DNA of 22,194 nt from CAYPIE01 sp964410665 (GCA_964410665.1 CAYPIE010000094.1:1-22194); one strand, 5' to 3'. Positions 15,157 through 22,194 are shown, numbered from the stretch's first letter. Notes: generated by a model not told the origin, from the sequence alone. Made by a program: numbers and translations.

Positions 15157-16158
15157 ATGCCCGTTCCCGAACCACGGTTCCCATCGTTGCCGGTCTCACC
15201 TGCATCCGGGTGGAAGAGCGTGCAAGCCCATCGGCAAGCCATCGCAGGGCTGGGGACCGAACCCCCGGACCAGGTCCGCGCCCGCAGCCTCAGCCTGGGT
15301 GGGGAGGTTCCGGAGATTGGCAGTCGGCTGGGCTGCTACCAGCTCGAACAGTCCTTGAATCCAGGCGGGGCAAAGCGGGTCGTTCGAGCTTGGCACCTCC
15401 AACTCGACATCCCCGTGGTGCTCCGCTGCCAGCGGATAGAGGATGCCCCATCGCTGACAGCATTGCGTCATCAGTTGCGTCGCGAAGCGCAGTTGCTCGC
15501 ACGCATCCATCATCCTCGAATCAGCCGACTTTGGCAGCTGGAGATCGCCGGAGCTTTTCCCTTTATTGCGTTGGAATACGTCGACGGGTTTTCCTTGTAT
15601 CGCTTGATCCGTTCGGTCGGCCGGCTGAGTCCCCGACTCGCGGTGGGTATCCTCCGGCAGGCCGTCGAAGCGCTCGATGCGATCTGGCAGCAAGGAGTAG
15701 TCCATCGTGCGGTCAAGGCGAGCAATCTGCTCATCGATCGTCAGGGAATGGTCAAGCTGACCGATTTTTCCCTGGCGGCCGTGGCCGGCGCGAAAGAGCC
15801 AGCCGAATCGGTTTTGGCAGCGGCCAATGATGCGGCGGTTCTCGGCAGCGTGGGCTACTTGGCTCCCGAACTGTTTGTAGATCCCTATCGAGTAGATCCA
15901 CGTACCGATATTTATGCATTGGGCGTGACGCTTTACCATGCGGTGACCGGTCGCTTGCCCTTCGTCGGTGCATCGATCATTGAGGTGATTACCCGCCATC
16001 TGCATGGGGAGGCTATCCCCCCCATGCAACGTTGTGCGGAGGTGTCCAAGCCGTTGAATGATCTGATTCTGCGGATGATGGCCCGCTGTCCTGAGCAGCG
16101 TCTCCAAGATTATGCGGCACTCCGTGCGGCCATCGGGCAGGTGGTGGACGATCGCTGA
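15157..16158 (+). CDS. Protein-kinase-fold protein, probable pseudokinase
   Basis: A 333-residue cytosolic protein made of a short Pro-rich N-terminus (about 1-57) and one Ser/Thr-kinase-like domain that ends at the C-terminus; there is no membrane segment or sensor domain. Fold landmarks are clear: the alpha-C Glu110 (RREAQLLARI), YLAPEL (235-240) and DIYALGVTLYHAVTGRLPF (251-269). The catalytic positions are altered: the ATP-anchoring Lys is Arg90 (VVLRCQRI), the catalytic Asp of HRD is Ala185 (VVHRAVKASN), DFG reads DFS (203-205), and the Gly-rich loop is not recognisable. Lys187, Asn190 and Asp203 are kept. It is therefore probably inactive in phosphotransfer and may act as a binding or allosteric partner. 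ATG 15157 has AAGGA 10 bases upstream. Longer upstream in-frame starts lack such support. Confidence 0.82.
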   Translation: MPVPEPRFPSLPVSPASGWKSVQAHRQAIAGLGTEPPDQVRARSLSLGGEVPEIGSRLGCYQLEQSLNPGGAKRVVRAWHLQLDIPVVLRCQRIEDAPSLTALRHQLRREAQLLARIHHPRISRLWQLEIAGAFPFIALEYVDGFSLYRLIRSVGRLSPRLAVGILRQAVEALDAIWQQGVVHRAVKASNLLIDRQGMVKLTDFSLAAVAGAKEPAESVLAAANDAAVLGSVGYLAPELFVDPYRVDPRTDIYALGVTLYHAVTGRLPFVGASIIEVITRHLHGEAIPPMQRCAEVSKPLNDLILRMMARCPEQRLQDYAALRAAIGQVVDDR

Positions 16159-16210
16159 ATGGCACGGACCCATGATTGCGTTCGGGCAAATTTCTAAGGC
16201 AGGGGCAGGC

Positions 16211-17491
16211 TTACCGGGCTGCCGGGTGGCCAAAGCAGAACAAATGGTTTTCGCCGCGAATGAGCAGCTGGCCCTTGACCAGGACCGGGGTGGCGATCAC
16301 CCGTTCGCCGAGCTCATTTTCGGCCAGCAATTTCCAGCCCCCATCGATCTGGGCAACCATGACCACCCCATCTTCACGGACCGCGTAGAGCTTTCCATCG
16401 GCCAGCACTGGCGAGGCGTAATATTTGCCGCGGCCTCGTGGAAAGCGTTCACTCCACCGCGTTTTGCCCGTTTTGGCCTCCAGGCATACGACCTGGCCCC
16501 GGTCACGGAGGACAAAGAGTTTGCCATCCCGCACCGCGGGGGTGGGCACAAAGCAGCCATTGTCGAGCGTGACCCAGGCGCGATGGCTGTCGGTGACATC
16601 GCCCTGTCCGCCCAGTTTCACGCCGGTAAGGCGAGTGCCGCGTCCATAGGGGATCACGGCCATATCGCCGGCCACGACAAGCGAAGCACACACCGGCCAG
16701 AGCTCGATACGGTCGGGGTTAAACCCGCCACACTCCCAGAGCAGCTTGCCCGTCTTTGCTTGATGGGCGGTAAGATGCTCCGCGCCCCAGGTCAGAATGA
16801 TCTCCTGGCCCTTTTGGGTATGGACGACCGGGGTGGCATAGCAATGGTCACATTCCCGTGGCGTTTGGTAGGTACGATCGACTTTCCAGCGGACTTTTCC
16901 GGTCTGCTTATCCAGGGCCACGATATACGATGGGCCATCATGCAGGACGGTGACCACGACATTGTCTTGTGTCAGGACGGGGGAGCTGCCCAGATCCCAG
17001 TAGAGGGTATCCTTGCCAAATTGGTCCTGGAGATTGGTTTGCCACAAGCGTTGGCCCTGGCGATCCAGCGCGGCGAGGGTGCCACTTTTAAAGTAGACAA
17101 ACACGCGTTGACCATCGCTGACGGGGGAGGGGTTACAGCCCGAGCCATTGCGATGTTTGCCGCGGCGTTGTGCTCCAAGGACGGTTTGCCAATTTAACTT
17201 TCCCTGGAAGTTGTAGGAAAGGACTGCATTCTGCCCATTGATCGGACAAGTCAGTATGATTTGATCTCCTGAAACAATGGGAGTCGAGCAACCGATTCCC
17301 GGCAAAGCGACCTGCCAACGGCACTGCTGCTGAGGATCGAAGTGGACCGGATAAGGACCGCCGACCGCACAGGCATCCCCGTGTGGGCCACGCCATTGCG
17401 GCCAGTCAGGGTTGGGCTCGAACGCCAGGGCGGTTCCTGAGCTGAAACTCAGCGAAGCCAGTAGGCCAAGCATTGGTAGATGGGTGCGCAT
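16211..17491 (-). CDS. Exported PQQ-like beta-propeller protein
   Basis: A 426-residue secreted or periplasmic protein. The signal peptide is MRTHLPMLGLLASLSFSSG followed by TALA, with a probable cut before FEPNPDW. The mature part opens with WPQWRGP, common in planctomycete PQQ-propeller proteins, and then has repeated blades of the type D-Q-T-G-K-V-R-W, QAKTGKLLWE and EAKTGKTRWSERF. The fold resembles BamB or quinoprotein dehydrogenases, but no enzyme active site is identifiable, so a binding or scaffold role is as likely. Twelve Cys in the mature chain are unusual for the family and suggest disulfides. ATG 17491 has GGGAG 10 bases upstream. It ends 52 bases from the convergent kinase-like gene. 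Confidence 0.85.
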   Translation of the reverse strand: MRTHLPMLGLLASLSFSSGTALAFEPNPDWPQWRGPHGDACAVGGPYPVHFDPQQQCRWQVALPGIGCSTPIVSGDQIILTCPINGQNAVLSYNFQGKLNWQTVLGAQRRGKHRNGSGCNPSPVSDGQRVFVYFKSGTLAALDRQGQRLWQTNLQDQFGKDTLYWDLGSSPVLTQDNVVVTVLHDGPSYIVALDKQTGKVRWKVDRTYQTPRECDHCYATPVVHTQKGQEIILTWGAEHLTAHQAKTGKLLWECGGFNPDRIELWPVCASLVVAGDMAVIPYGRGTRLTGVKLGGQGDVTDSHRAWVTLDNGCFVPTPAVRDGKLFVLRDRGQVVCLEAKTGKTRWSERFPRGRGKYYASPVLADGKLYAVREDGVVMVAQIDGGWKLLAENELGERVIATPVLVKGQLLIRGENHLFCFGHPAAR

Positions 17492-17543
17492 GGTAGAACG
17501 ACTCCCAAGTCAAGTAGAACAGGCAAAGCGCGGACAACGCCTG

Positions 17544-17572
17544 AACATACCACAGACGGACGCGCATGCGAA
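17544..17572 (-). promoter_or_regulatory. Promoter of the PQQ-propeller gene
   Basis: On the minus strand, TTCGCA (17567-17572; 4 of 6 to TTGACA) is followed after 17 bases by TATGTT (17544-17549), preceded by TG one base upstream (extended -10). The leader to ATG 17491 would be about 45 bases. Confidence 0.4.
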
Positions 17573-17617
17573 CCAGGAGGCAGCGAATGGAGGTTTTTGG
17601 TGAGGTTCAAGAACAAA

Positions 17618-17646
17618 CCCCTGAAAGTCCAGGTGACTCTCAGGGG
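17618..17646 (-). terminator. Rho-independent terminator of the arsR-type gene
   Basis: CCCCTGA (17618-17624) pairs with TCAGGGG (17640-17646), and AGTC/GACT inside extends the stem. Read on the minus strand, TTTGTTCTT follows directly. It lies about 68 bases after the end of the arsR-type gene and would separate it from the downstream PQQ-propeller gene. Confidence 0.65.
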
Positions 17647-17713
17647 CGAAGCGTTTTAGGAGAGGCTTTTCTTCAGAGCGGAGATCTCAAAAGCAAGGAC
17701 GCTCAGAGGTTGC

Positions 17714-18118
17714 TCATTTTTTCTTAAACAGCAGTTCCAGATCGCCAAAGGTAATCTTCTGCTGAGCGCTGGTCGCGTTGGGGAAGAACAAGTCGACAAG
17801 GTGGTTGAGCACCCGGGAATCGAGCTCATAAAAGTTATACTTCCCGTCACGGTTATAGTTGACCAGCTTGGCCGTCCGCAATTGGGTTAAATGATGGCTC
17901 ACTGCCGGTTGCGATTGCTTAAGTTGATCGCAAATGGCCGAGACATGCATTCGTCCGCGGCTGGCAAGGGTAAACAGGATGGTCAGACGGTTTTTGTCCG
18001 CCAGACTCTTGAAGATATTCACCATCGTCTCAAGGGTATCTGGGTCCGGTAGATCCACTTTTGACGTGGTTTTCTCAGGTTCAGATTTCTTGACTTTGGT
18101 CGCCGACATCGCTTTCAT
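17714..18118 (-). CDS. ArsR-family winged-helix transcriptional regulator
   Basis: A 134-residue DNA-binding protein. A Lys/Glu/Ser-rich N-terminus (about 30 residues) precedes the winged helix: FKSLADKNRLTILFTLASRG is the typical ArsR opening, HVSAICDQLKQSQPAVSHHLTQLRTAKLV holds the recognition helix, and RDGKYNFYEL forms the wing. The metal-sensing CxCxxC site of ArsR/SmtB in the helix before the recognition helix is absent (only one Cys, in AICDQL), so it probably responds to something other than arsenic or zinc at that site. Two starts are possible: ATG 18118 or ATG 18109. It has its own downstream terminator and a palindrome close upstream that could be its own operator. The target genes are unknown. 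Confidence 0.88.
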   Translation of the reverse strand: MKAMSATKVKKSEPEKTTSKVDLPDPDTLETMVNIFKSLADKNRLTILFTLASRGRMHVSAICDQLKQSQPAVSHHLTQLRTAKLVNYNRDGKYNFYELDSRVLNHLVDLFFPNATSAQQKITFGDLELLFKKK

Positions 18119-18141
18119 TCCAGGTCAATTCTCCAACTACT

Positions 18142-18156
18142 ACCGCGAATCGCGGT
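18142..18156 (-). promoter_or_regulatory. Palindrome upstream of the arsR-type gene, possible operator
   Basis: ACCGCG-AAT-CGCGGT is a perfect 6-3-6 palindrome, 24-38 bases upstream of the longer start of the regulator gene. Autoregulation through such sites is common for ArsR-family repressors. It is shorter than most characterised ArsR operators, and the assignment is inference. Confidence 0.35.
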
Positions 18157-18180
18157 GAGGTACTGAAAACTACCCAGGGA

Positions 18181-18228
18181 CACTTAAACAGACACTTAAA
18201 CAGACATTTGGACGGGCACATGGACGAG
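18181..18228. repeat. 12-base tandem repeat, two exact and two decayed copies
   Basis: CACTTAAACAGA occurs twice head-to-tail (18181-18192, 18193-18204). Two more 12-base units follow in register with clear divergence, CATTTGGACGGG (18205-18216) and CACATGGACGAG (18217-18228). The array lies 63-110 bases upstream of the arsR-type gene. Confidence 0.6.
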
Positions 18229-18442
18229 GGGGACCAATCCAATGGGTTAGACAAACGGATGCGAGAGATAAAGCGAAGTCTTCCGTGCCCTCTGCCTTCC
18301 TCGGGCTCATTAGGTGAGGCGGTGTGAGCGTGTTGAACTTATTCGCATCTGTTCGCTAATCTCTTCATAGTGTAGGAGGTCTTCTCGGATTGGTCAAATT
18401 CAATTCCTCAAATCCCTTGAAAGAAACATCCGTTTTCCACAT
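18229..18442. other. Intergenic region between dapA and the arsR-type array
   Basis: No gene, strong hairpin with a T-run or clear promoter is seen. It is less G+C-rich than the genes beside it. If dapA has a terminator here I could not recognise it, so read-through into the regulator gene cannot be excluded. Confidence 0.35.
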
Positions 18443-19348
18443 TTATGCGGACAGTAGGCCATAAGAAATCAGACTCTCGCGAATTTTCGCTTCACCCGCG
18501 GCGTCGAGCCCGCACAATGGCAGGCGTAACTCACCGGTTCCACGGCCTAAGAGTCGCAACGCAGTCTTCACGGGGATCGGGTTGCTGGCGACCGACAACA
18601 GATCGCGACACATTGGAAACAAGCGCTGATGCTGCCGAAGCGCATCGTCCCAACGGCCTTCCTTGGTAGCACGAACCATGCTTACCATGTCGGCCGGAAC
18701 CAAATTCCCCACGACTGAGATGACGCCTCGCCCGCCAATGGCCAACAACGGCAAGGTCAGGCTGTCATCGCCAGAGAGGATGGTCAGATCGGTCGCGACC
18801 GCAATCTGGGAGGACTGATCCATCGAGCCACTCGCTTCTTTGACCGCGACGATCCTGGGGATCTCCTCGGCAAGGCGGACGATCGTTTCCGGCAGGATAT
18901 TCGAACCTGTTCGTCCAGGAATATTGTAGACCACAATGGGCAGATCGACGGCGGCAGCGACCGCCGCAAAGTGCTGAAAATAGCCTTCTTGGGTCGGTTT
19001 GTTGTAATAGGGCCCGACCATGAGGGCCCCATCGGCCCCGGCCTGCTTGGCAAATTTGGTCAGCCGGATCGCCTCGGCGGTGCTATTGGAGCCGGTTCCG
19101 GCCATGACCTTGAGTCGGCCGGCGGCACATTCGACCACGGTCGCAATCACCCGTTCATGTTCATCATGGCTTAAGGTCGGCGATTCGCCCGTGGTTCCCA
19201 CCGGAGCAAGGCCATGCGTCCCTTGGGTCACATGCCAGTCGACCAAACGGCGGAGCTCAGCTTCATCGATACGACCGTCGCGAAACGGGGTCACGATCGC
19301 AACCGTGACCCCAGCAAACTGCTCTCCCCGCGTCATGCCAAGCCCCAT
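18443..19348 (-). CDS. dapA: 4-hydroxy-tetrahydrodipicolinate synthase
   Basis: A 301-residue TIM-barrel aldolase of the DapA family at normal length. The Schiff-base Lys170 (VAVKEASG), Tyr141 in VVYNIPGRTG, Thr52/Thr53 in PVGTTGESPTL and Arg146 are all present, the full set expected of a DapA rather than only of the wider N-acetylneuraminate-lyase superfamily. It condenses pyruvate with aspartate semialdehyde, the first committed step to lysine and diaminopimelate in the cytosol. ATG 19348 has GGAGA 8 bases upstream; ATG 19336 is possible. It is transcribed away from the degenerate FadB-like gene, and no other lysine genes are nearby. Confidence 0.93.
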   Translation of the reverse strand: MGLGMTRGEQFAGVTVAIVTPFRDGRIDEAELRRLVDWHVTQGTHGLAPVGTTGESPTLSHDEHERVIATVVECAAGRLKVMAGTGSNSTAEAIRLTKFAKQAGADGALMVGPYYNKPTQEGYFQHFAAVAAAVDLPIVVYNIPGRTGSNILPETIVRLAEEIPRIVAVKEASGSMDQSSQIAVATDLTILSGDDSLTLPLLAIGGRGVISVVGNLVPADMVSMVRATKEGRWDDALRQHQRLFPMCRDLLSVASNPIPVKTALRLLGRGTGELRLPLCGLDAAGEAKIRESLISYGLLSA

Positions 19349-19691
19349 GCTTTGCGTCTCCAGCCATCCTCAAATCAGAAGAGGATCAAGGTATCTACCC
19401 CAGTACGTATCCGCAAGAGGGAGAAACGAAATCCTTACTTTTTTGATGCAGAACCCAGTCAGGGGGTTCCAAATTAATTGATTCGTTACCTTCGCTCCCC
19501 CATCCACCACTCGCTCTTGCGGACCTCGCCTGGCGAATCCTCTCGAGCTCGCAAGTGGGCTTGCCGAAAACAACTCGCTCTTGACCCACGACGAACCGAT
19601 TCGCCAAGATGGTCCGGCATTGGCTTCCGGTTCCGAGAGCGGCGGTTTCCGATGGCCATTTTCCTCGCGGATGCAAGGAGGCACCGTGCCC
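19349..19691. other. Divergent intergenic region between dapA and the FadB-like gene
   Basis: There is no gene in this stretch. Two inverted repeats are visible: GAACCC (19451-19456) with GGGTTC (19464-19469), 103-121 bases upstream of dapA; and TGGCGAATC (19531-19539) with GATTCGCCA (19598-19606), 58 bases apart. An AT-rich stretch at about 19471-19490 may hold a promoter, but no pair of -35 and -10 elements is convincing on either strand. Confidence 0.4.
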
Positions 19692-21914
19692 ATGTCCACA
19701 GACTTTGACGGGAAACACCTTCGGGTTCGCACGGACGATCAAGTTGCCACGCTTTGGCTGGATACCCAAGGGAGCCGTACCAATCAATTCTCCCATGATG
19801 TCCTCGCCGATTTGCGGGCTGCATTCCTGGCGTTGTCGAAGCGGCCCGTGGACCTATTGCTGATCCGCTCGGCCAAACCGACCGGCTTTGGCGGTCGCAT
19901 CGATCCTGAAGAACTCACATCTCTCAATACGGCAACCGAAGCGTCCTGGTTCGCCCAGGCGGGTCAGGAAGTCTTTGGCCAACTGGCCGAGCTCAACGCG
20001 TCGATGCAGACCGTGGCGGTGCTCGAGGGAGCCTGCTTGGACGCCGGGATAGAATTAGCGTTAGCCTGTACGCACCGCATTGCCATTGCGCAGCCCCAAA
20101 CAACTTTCCAGCTTACGATGGCTCAGCATGGTTTGCTCCCCGTCTGGGGTGGCACCGTGCGCTTGCCGCGACTGATCGGGATCCGTCATGCCCTCAAAAT
20201 GCTCCTGAGCGGTGTTACCGTCCATGTACCTCAGGCAGCCCGCTGGGGGCTCATTTCTCACATATTAGAACCGAAGCATGCGAATATCCACTTGCGGACG
20301 TTGCTCGACCGTTGGCAGGATCAGCCAGCTGCGGTTCGCGCGGGCGGTCGCAGCTGGCTGCGCAGACTTTGGCAAGATCAACCTCTAAATCGTCGACAGG
20401 CACTCCGAGAAGCTCGACAGACGCTTCTGACCGATGTTCCCGCTCGCGAGCAGCCGGCCCGCCATCAGCTGGTGGCGGCGGTGGGCCACGCCTGGAGTCA
20501 ACCCAGCGAAGGCTATGCTCGCGAACGCCAGGCCTTGGCCGAGCTCCTTCCCTTGTCCAGCACCCGGCAGCATCTGGAGTTGCTTCACCAGATGCGTCAA
20601 CCGATCAAACTCTACCCGGAACCGATCAACCCGATCCCACGTCTGCCCGAGCGGATTGGCATTGTCGGCGGCGGAGATCTGGGTACGACGCTGGCCTTTC
20701 ATCTGGCTCTCGCAGGTCGGACGGTACTGCTCCAGGAGGCTGGGGATGAGCGCTTGCGGACCAGCGAGGCCCGCCTGCACCGTTTGTTTGCCCAGGCGGT
20801 CCGCCGGGGAGAGCTAACCCCACAAGTGGCTGAGCAGGCGAATCGGGCCATCCAACGCACGATCACCTGGCAGGGCTTCGATCAAGTTGGTTGGGTGATG
20901 GAAGCGGTCGAAGAAGATCTTGGCATCAAACGGGAGGTGCTGCATGCATTGGAAGACCGCTGCTGGCCGCGAACGCCTTTGACCTCAGCCAGCTCGACGA
21001 TCCGCATTGAAGCCCTGCAGGCTGAGTTGCAACGGCCCCAGCGGGTTGCCGGGGTGCACTTTTTGGCGCCTTTGGCCAGCAATCCCATCGTCGAACTGGT
21101 ACGCACACCGGAGACGGGTTCCGATGTGGTCGCCACACTCGATGCTTGGCTCCGCACGCTTGGTAAAACGCCGGTCTTGGTCTCGGATCGGCCGGGTCGG
21201 ATCGTGTTACGACTTTGGCTGGTTTATCTCTCCGAAGCCGTGCAATTGGTCAGTGAGGGGCTGCCTCCCGACGGGATCGACCGCCGGCTGCGTCGCTTTG
21301 GTATGCAACAAGGCCCGCTCGAATGGATCGACGCCATTGGCTTTGATCGATTGGCCGGTTTGGCCGAGGCCATGCATCTGAGCCGAGGCGACCGCTTTGC
21401 GAACAATCTACGGCTGGAACCGCTGCGTCAGGTCGGTTGGCAAGGGCGCGTCAATGGGGAGGGCTTTTACTCCTATCAGGGACTGCGGCCTCGCCGCAAT
21501 CCTCTGGCGCGAATGCTAATGTGGCAGACCCATGAGACCGAGGAAACCATTCATAGTCACTATATTTTCGATCCACTGGAAGCCTTACGCGAAGGCGAAG
21601 AACGCCTCATTCTGCGAACCATTAACGAGGCTGCGGCCTGCCTCAGTGAAGAACAGGTGGCTTCGCCCGCGACCATTGATCTGGCCATGGCCTGGGGCGC
21701 CCACTGGGCACCCCACCGTGGCGGACCGCTCCGCTATGCCGATCAGATCGGCATCGGTCAGGTGGTCGACCGACTCACCCGCTTTGCCGAGCGTTTTGGT
21801 CCTCGCTTCAGACCTTGTTTAGAACTCCAGCGGCGGGCCGAGGCGGGTGAATCATTCTACGGCCTGGCCGCCGAGCCAATGGCCGAGAAAACCCAGCGCG
21901 CTCGTGCGGCATAA
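19692..21914 (+). CDS. Degenerate FadB-like fusion protein (crotonase + hydroxyacyl-CoA dehydrogenase folds)
   Basis: A 740-residue protein with the full FadB domain order: crotonase fold (about 1-195), NAD-binding fold with GGGDLG (326-331) and C-terminal helical domains to the end. Compared by position with the intact homologue at 9720-11816, key residues are lost: the second crotonase Glu is Met143 (LTMAQHG), the oxyanion-hole FIAGAD is GFGGRID, and the dehydrogenase Asn is Leu506 (PGRIVLR). Glu121, Ser435, His456 and Glu468 remain. The hydratase activity is probably lost and the dehydrogenase doubtful; acyl-CoA or NAD binding may persist. ATG 19692 is chosen because AAGGAGG lies 10 bases upstream; GTG 19686 and ATG 19581 are alternatives. 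No frameshift or internal stop is present, so it is maintained as a gene. Confidence 0.85.
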   Translation: MSTDFDGKHLRVRTDDQVATLWLDTQGSRTNQFSHDVLADLRAAFLALSKRPVDLLLIRSAKPTGFGGRIDPEELTSLNTATEASWFAQAGQEVFGQLAELNASMQTVAVLEGACLDAGIELALACTHRIAIAQPQTTFQLTMAQHGLLPVWGGTVRLPRLIGIRHALKMLLSGVTVHVPQAARWGLISHILEPKHANIHLRTLLDRWQDQPAAVRAGGRSWLRRLWQDQPLNRRQALREARQTLLTDVPAREQPARHQLVAAVGHAWSQPSEGYARERQALAELLPLSSTRQHLELLHQMRQPIKLYPEPINPIPRLPERIGIVGGGDLGTTLAFHLALAGRTVLLQEAGDERLRTSEARLHRLFAQAVRRGELTPQVAEQANRAIQRTITWQGFDQVGWVMEAVEEDLGIKREVLHALEDRCWPRTPLTSASSTIRIEALQAELQRPQRVAGVHFLAPLASNPIVELVRTPETGSDVVATLDAWLRTLGKTPVLVSDRPGRIVLRLWLVYLSEAVQLVSEGLPPDGIDRRLRRFGMQQGPLEWIDAIGFDRLAGLAEAMHLSRGDRFANNLRLEPLRQVGWQGRVNGEGFYSYQGLRPRRNPLARMLMWQTHETEETIHSHYIFDPLEALREGEERLILRTINEAAACLSEEQVASPATIDLAMAWGAHWAPHRGGPLRYADQIGIGQVVDRLTRFAERFGPRFRPCLELQRRAEAGESFYGLAAEPMAEKTQRARAA

Positions 21915-21984
21915 GCAGCCAACACTCATGAATTTCGCGGAACGATTTGAATAGAGAACCTAAATAGTAAGTTTGAATATCTCG

Positions 21985-22022
21985 GCTTGAAGGTGCTTCG
22001 GGATATCACGACGACTTCAAGC
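21985..22022 (+). terminator. Hairpin downstream of the FadB-like gene
   Basis: GCTTGAAG (21985-21992) pairs perfectly with CTTCAAGC (22015-22022), and GTG/CAC inside can extend the stem. It lies about 70 bases after the stop codon. No T-run follows, so termination is only a suggestion. Confidence 0.35.
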
Positions 22023-22042
22023 AGCTACAGTTCGGCGAAGAA

Positions 22043-22185
22043 GCAGAGGCGGTTGCGCTGCGAAGAGGCAGAGGCGATTGCGGTGCAGCGAAGAAGCAGA
22101 ATCGATTGCAGTGAGAGCGGCAGAATCGATTGCGGTGAGAGCGGCAGAGGCGATTGCGGTGAGAGCGGCAGAGGCGATTGCGCTG
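22043..22185. repeat. Tandem repeat array, six copies of an 18-base core
   Basis: Six near-identical 18-base cores of the type GCAGAGGCGATTGCGGTG start at 22043, 22068, 22096, 22120, 22144 and 22168, giving periods of 25, 28, 24, 24 and 24. The last units are 24-base repeats with an AGAGCG spacer; the earlier copies have variable spacers. Cores 3 and 4 share AATCG where the others have GGCG. The array may continue past the window edge. In one plus frame the last units read AAEAIAVR repeated, but no ATG start or ribosome site precedes it. Confidence 0.8.
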
Positions 22186-22194
22186 CGGGGAAAG

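Noticed and set aside
14925..15830. Alternative plus frame (301 codons) across the kinase-like gene
   Set aside because: It is Arg/Ser/Pro-rich and shifted by one base from the frame that carries all kinase-fold landmarks.
15196..16233. Minus-strand open frame (345 codons) opposite the kinase-like gene
   Set aside because: It mirrors the kinase-fold gene, lacks any domain signature, and would overlap the PQQ gene end.
16112..17197. Plus-strand open frame (361 codons) opposite the PQQ-propeller gene
   Set aside because: Antisense to a gene with signal peptide and propeller repeats; its translation shows no family pattern and it overlaps the end of the kinase-like gene.
9720..21914. A dedicated gene cluster built around the two FadB-like genes
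   Set aside because: The genes between them (RNA methyltransferase, peptidase, kinase-like, propeller, regulator, dapA) are on mixed strands with separate terminators and share no pathway, so no joint system is supported.
22043..22185. CRISPR array
   Set aside because: The spacers are only 6-10 bases and mostly identical, so this is a tandem repeat and not a repeat-spacer array; no cas gene is present.

Overview
The window reads as a chromosomal segment of a planctomycete, perhaps Gemmataceae-like. Three things point there: a DUF1559 prepilin-type protein with the H-X9-DG C-terminal motif next to a small carboxypeptidase-regulatory-like lipoprotein, an exported PQQ-propeller protein opening with a WPQWRGP motif, and an exported HEXXH peptidase with a long Pro/Ala/Thr linker. 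Genus-level placement is a guess. I see no tRNA, rRNA, transposase, CRISPR array or phage gene.

Layout, left to right. Positions 1-320 hold a possible partial minus-strand reading frame and the leader of a DUF4380-type sugar-mutarotase-like protein (321-1256, +). A lipoprotein and a DUF1559 protein form a minus-strand pair (1267-2911), with a strong inverted repeat upstream. Then comes a ferrous-iron uptake operon on the minus strand (6121 down to 3126) in the order feoA, feoA, feoB, small Cys-rich membrane protein. It sits behind a recognisable promoter with a Fur-box-like palindrome over the expected start of transcription. Divergently read are an exported gluzincin-type peptidase (6491-8179) and an MFS transporter (8294-9727), whose end overlaps the end of a convergent fadB-type fatty-acid oxidation gene (9720-11816, -). 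An RsmF-type RNA m5C methyltransferase (11927-13303, +) and an M20 dipeptidase (13345-14742, -) converge on a strong bidirectional hairpin.

The right part holds a protein-kinase-fold gene lacking the catalytic Asp and Lys (15157-16158, +), a Cys-rich exported PQQ-propeller protein (16211-17491, -), an ArsR-type regulator (17714-18118, -) with a terminator, and dapA (18443-19348, -). It ends with a second, degenerate FadB-like protein (19692-21914, +), followed by a tandem-repeat array that runs up to the right edge.

Most genes are ordinary housekeeping or metabolic genes. I see no convincing new multi-gene system. The most interesting single items are the predicted pseudokinase, the degenerate FadB paralogue (which can be compared residue by residue with the intact copy 8 kb away), the FeoB with Thr in place of the G4 Asn, the Fur-box promoter, and the terminal repeats. 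All residue statements were read by eye from the translated sequence; no database search was possible.
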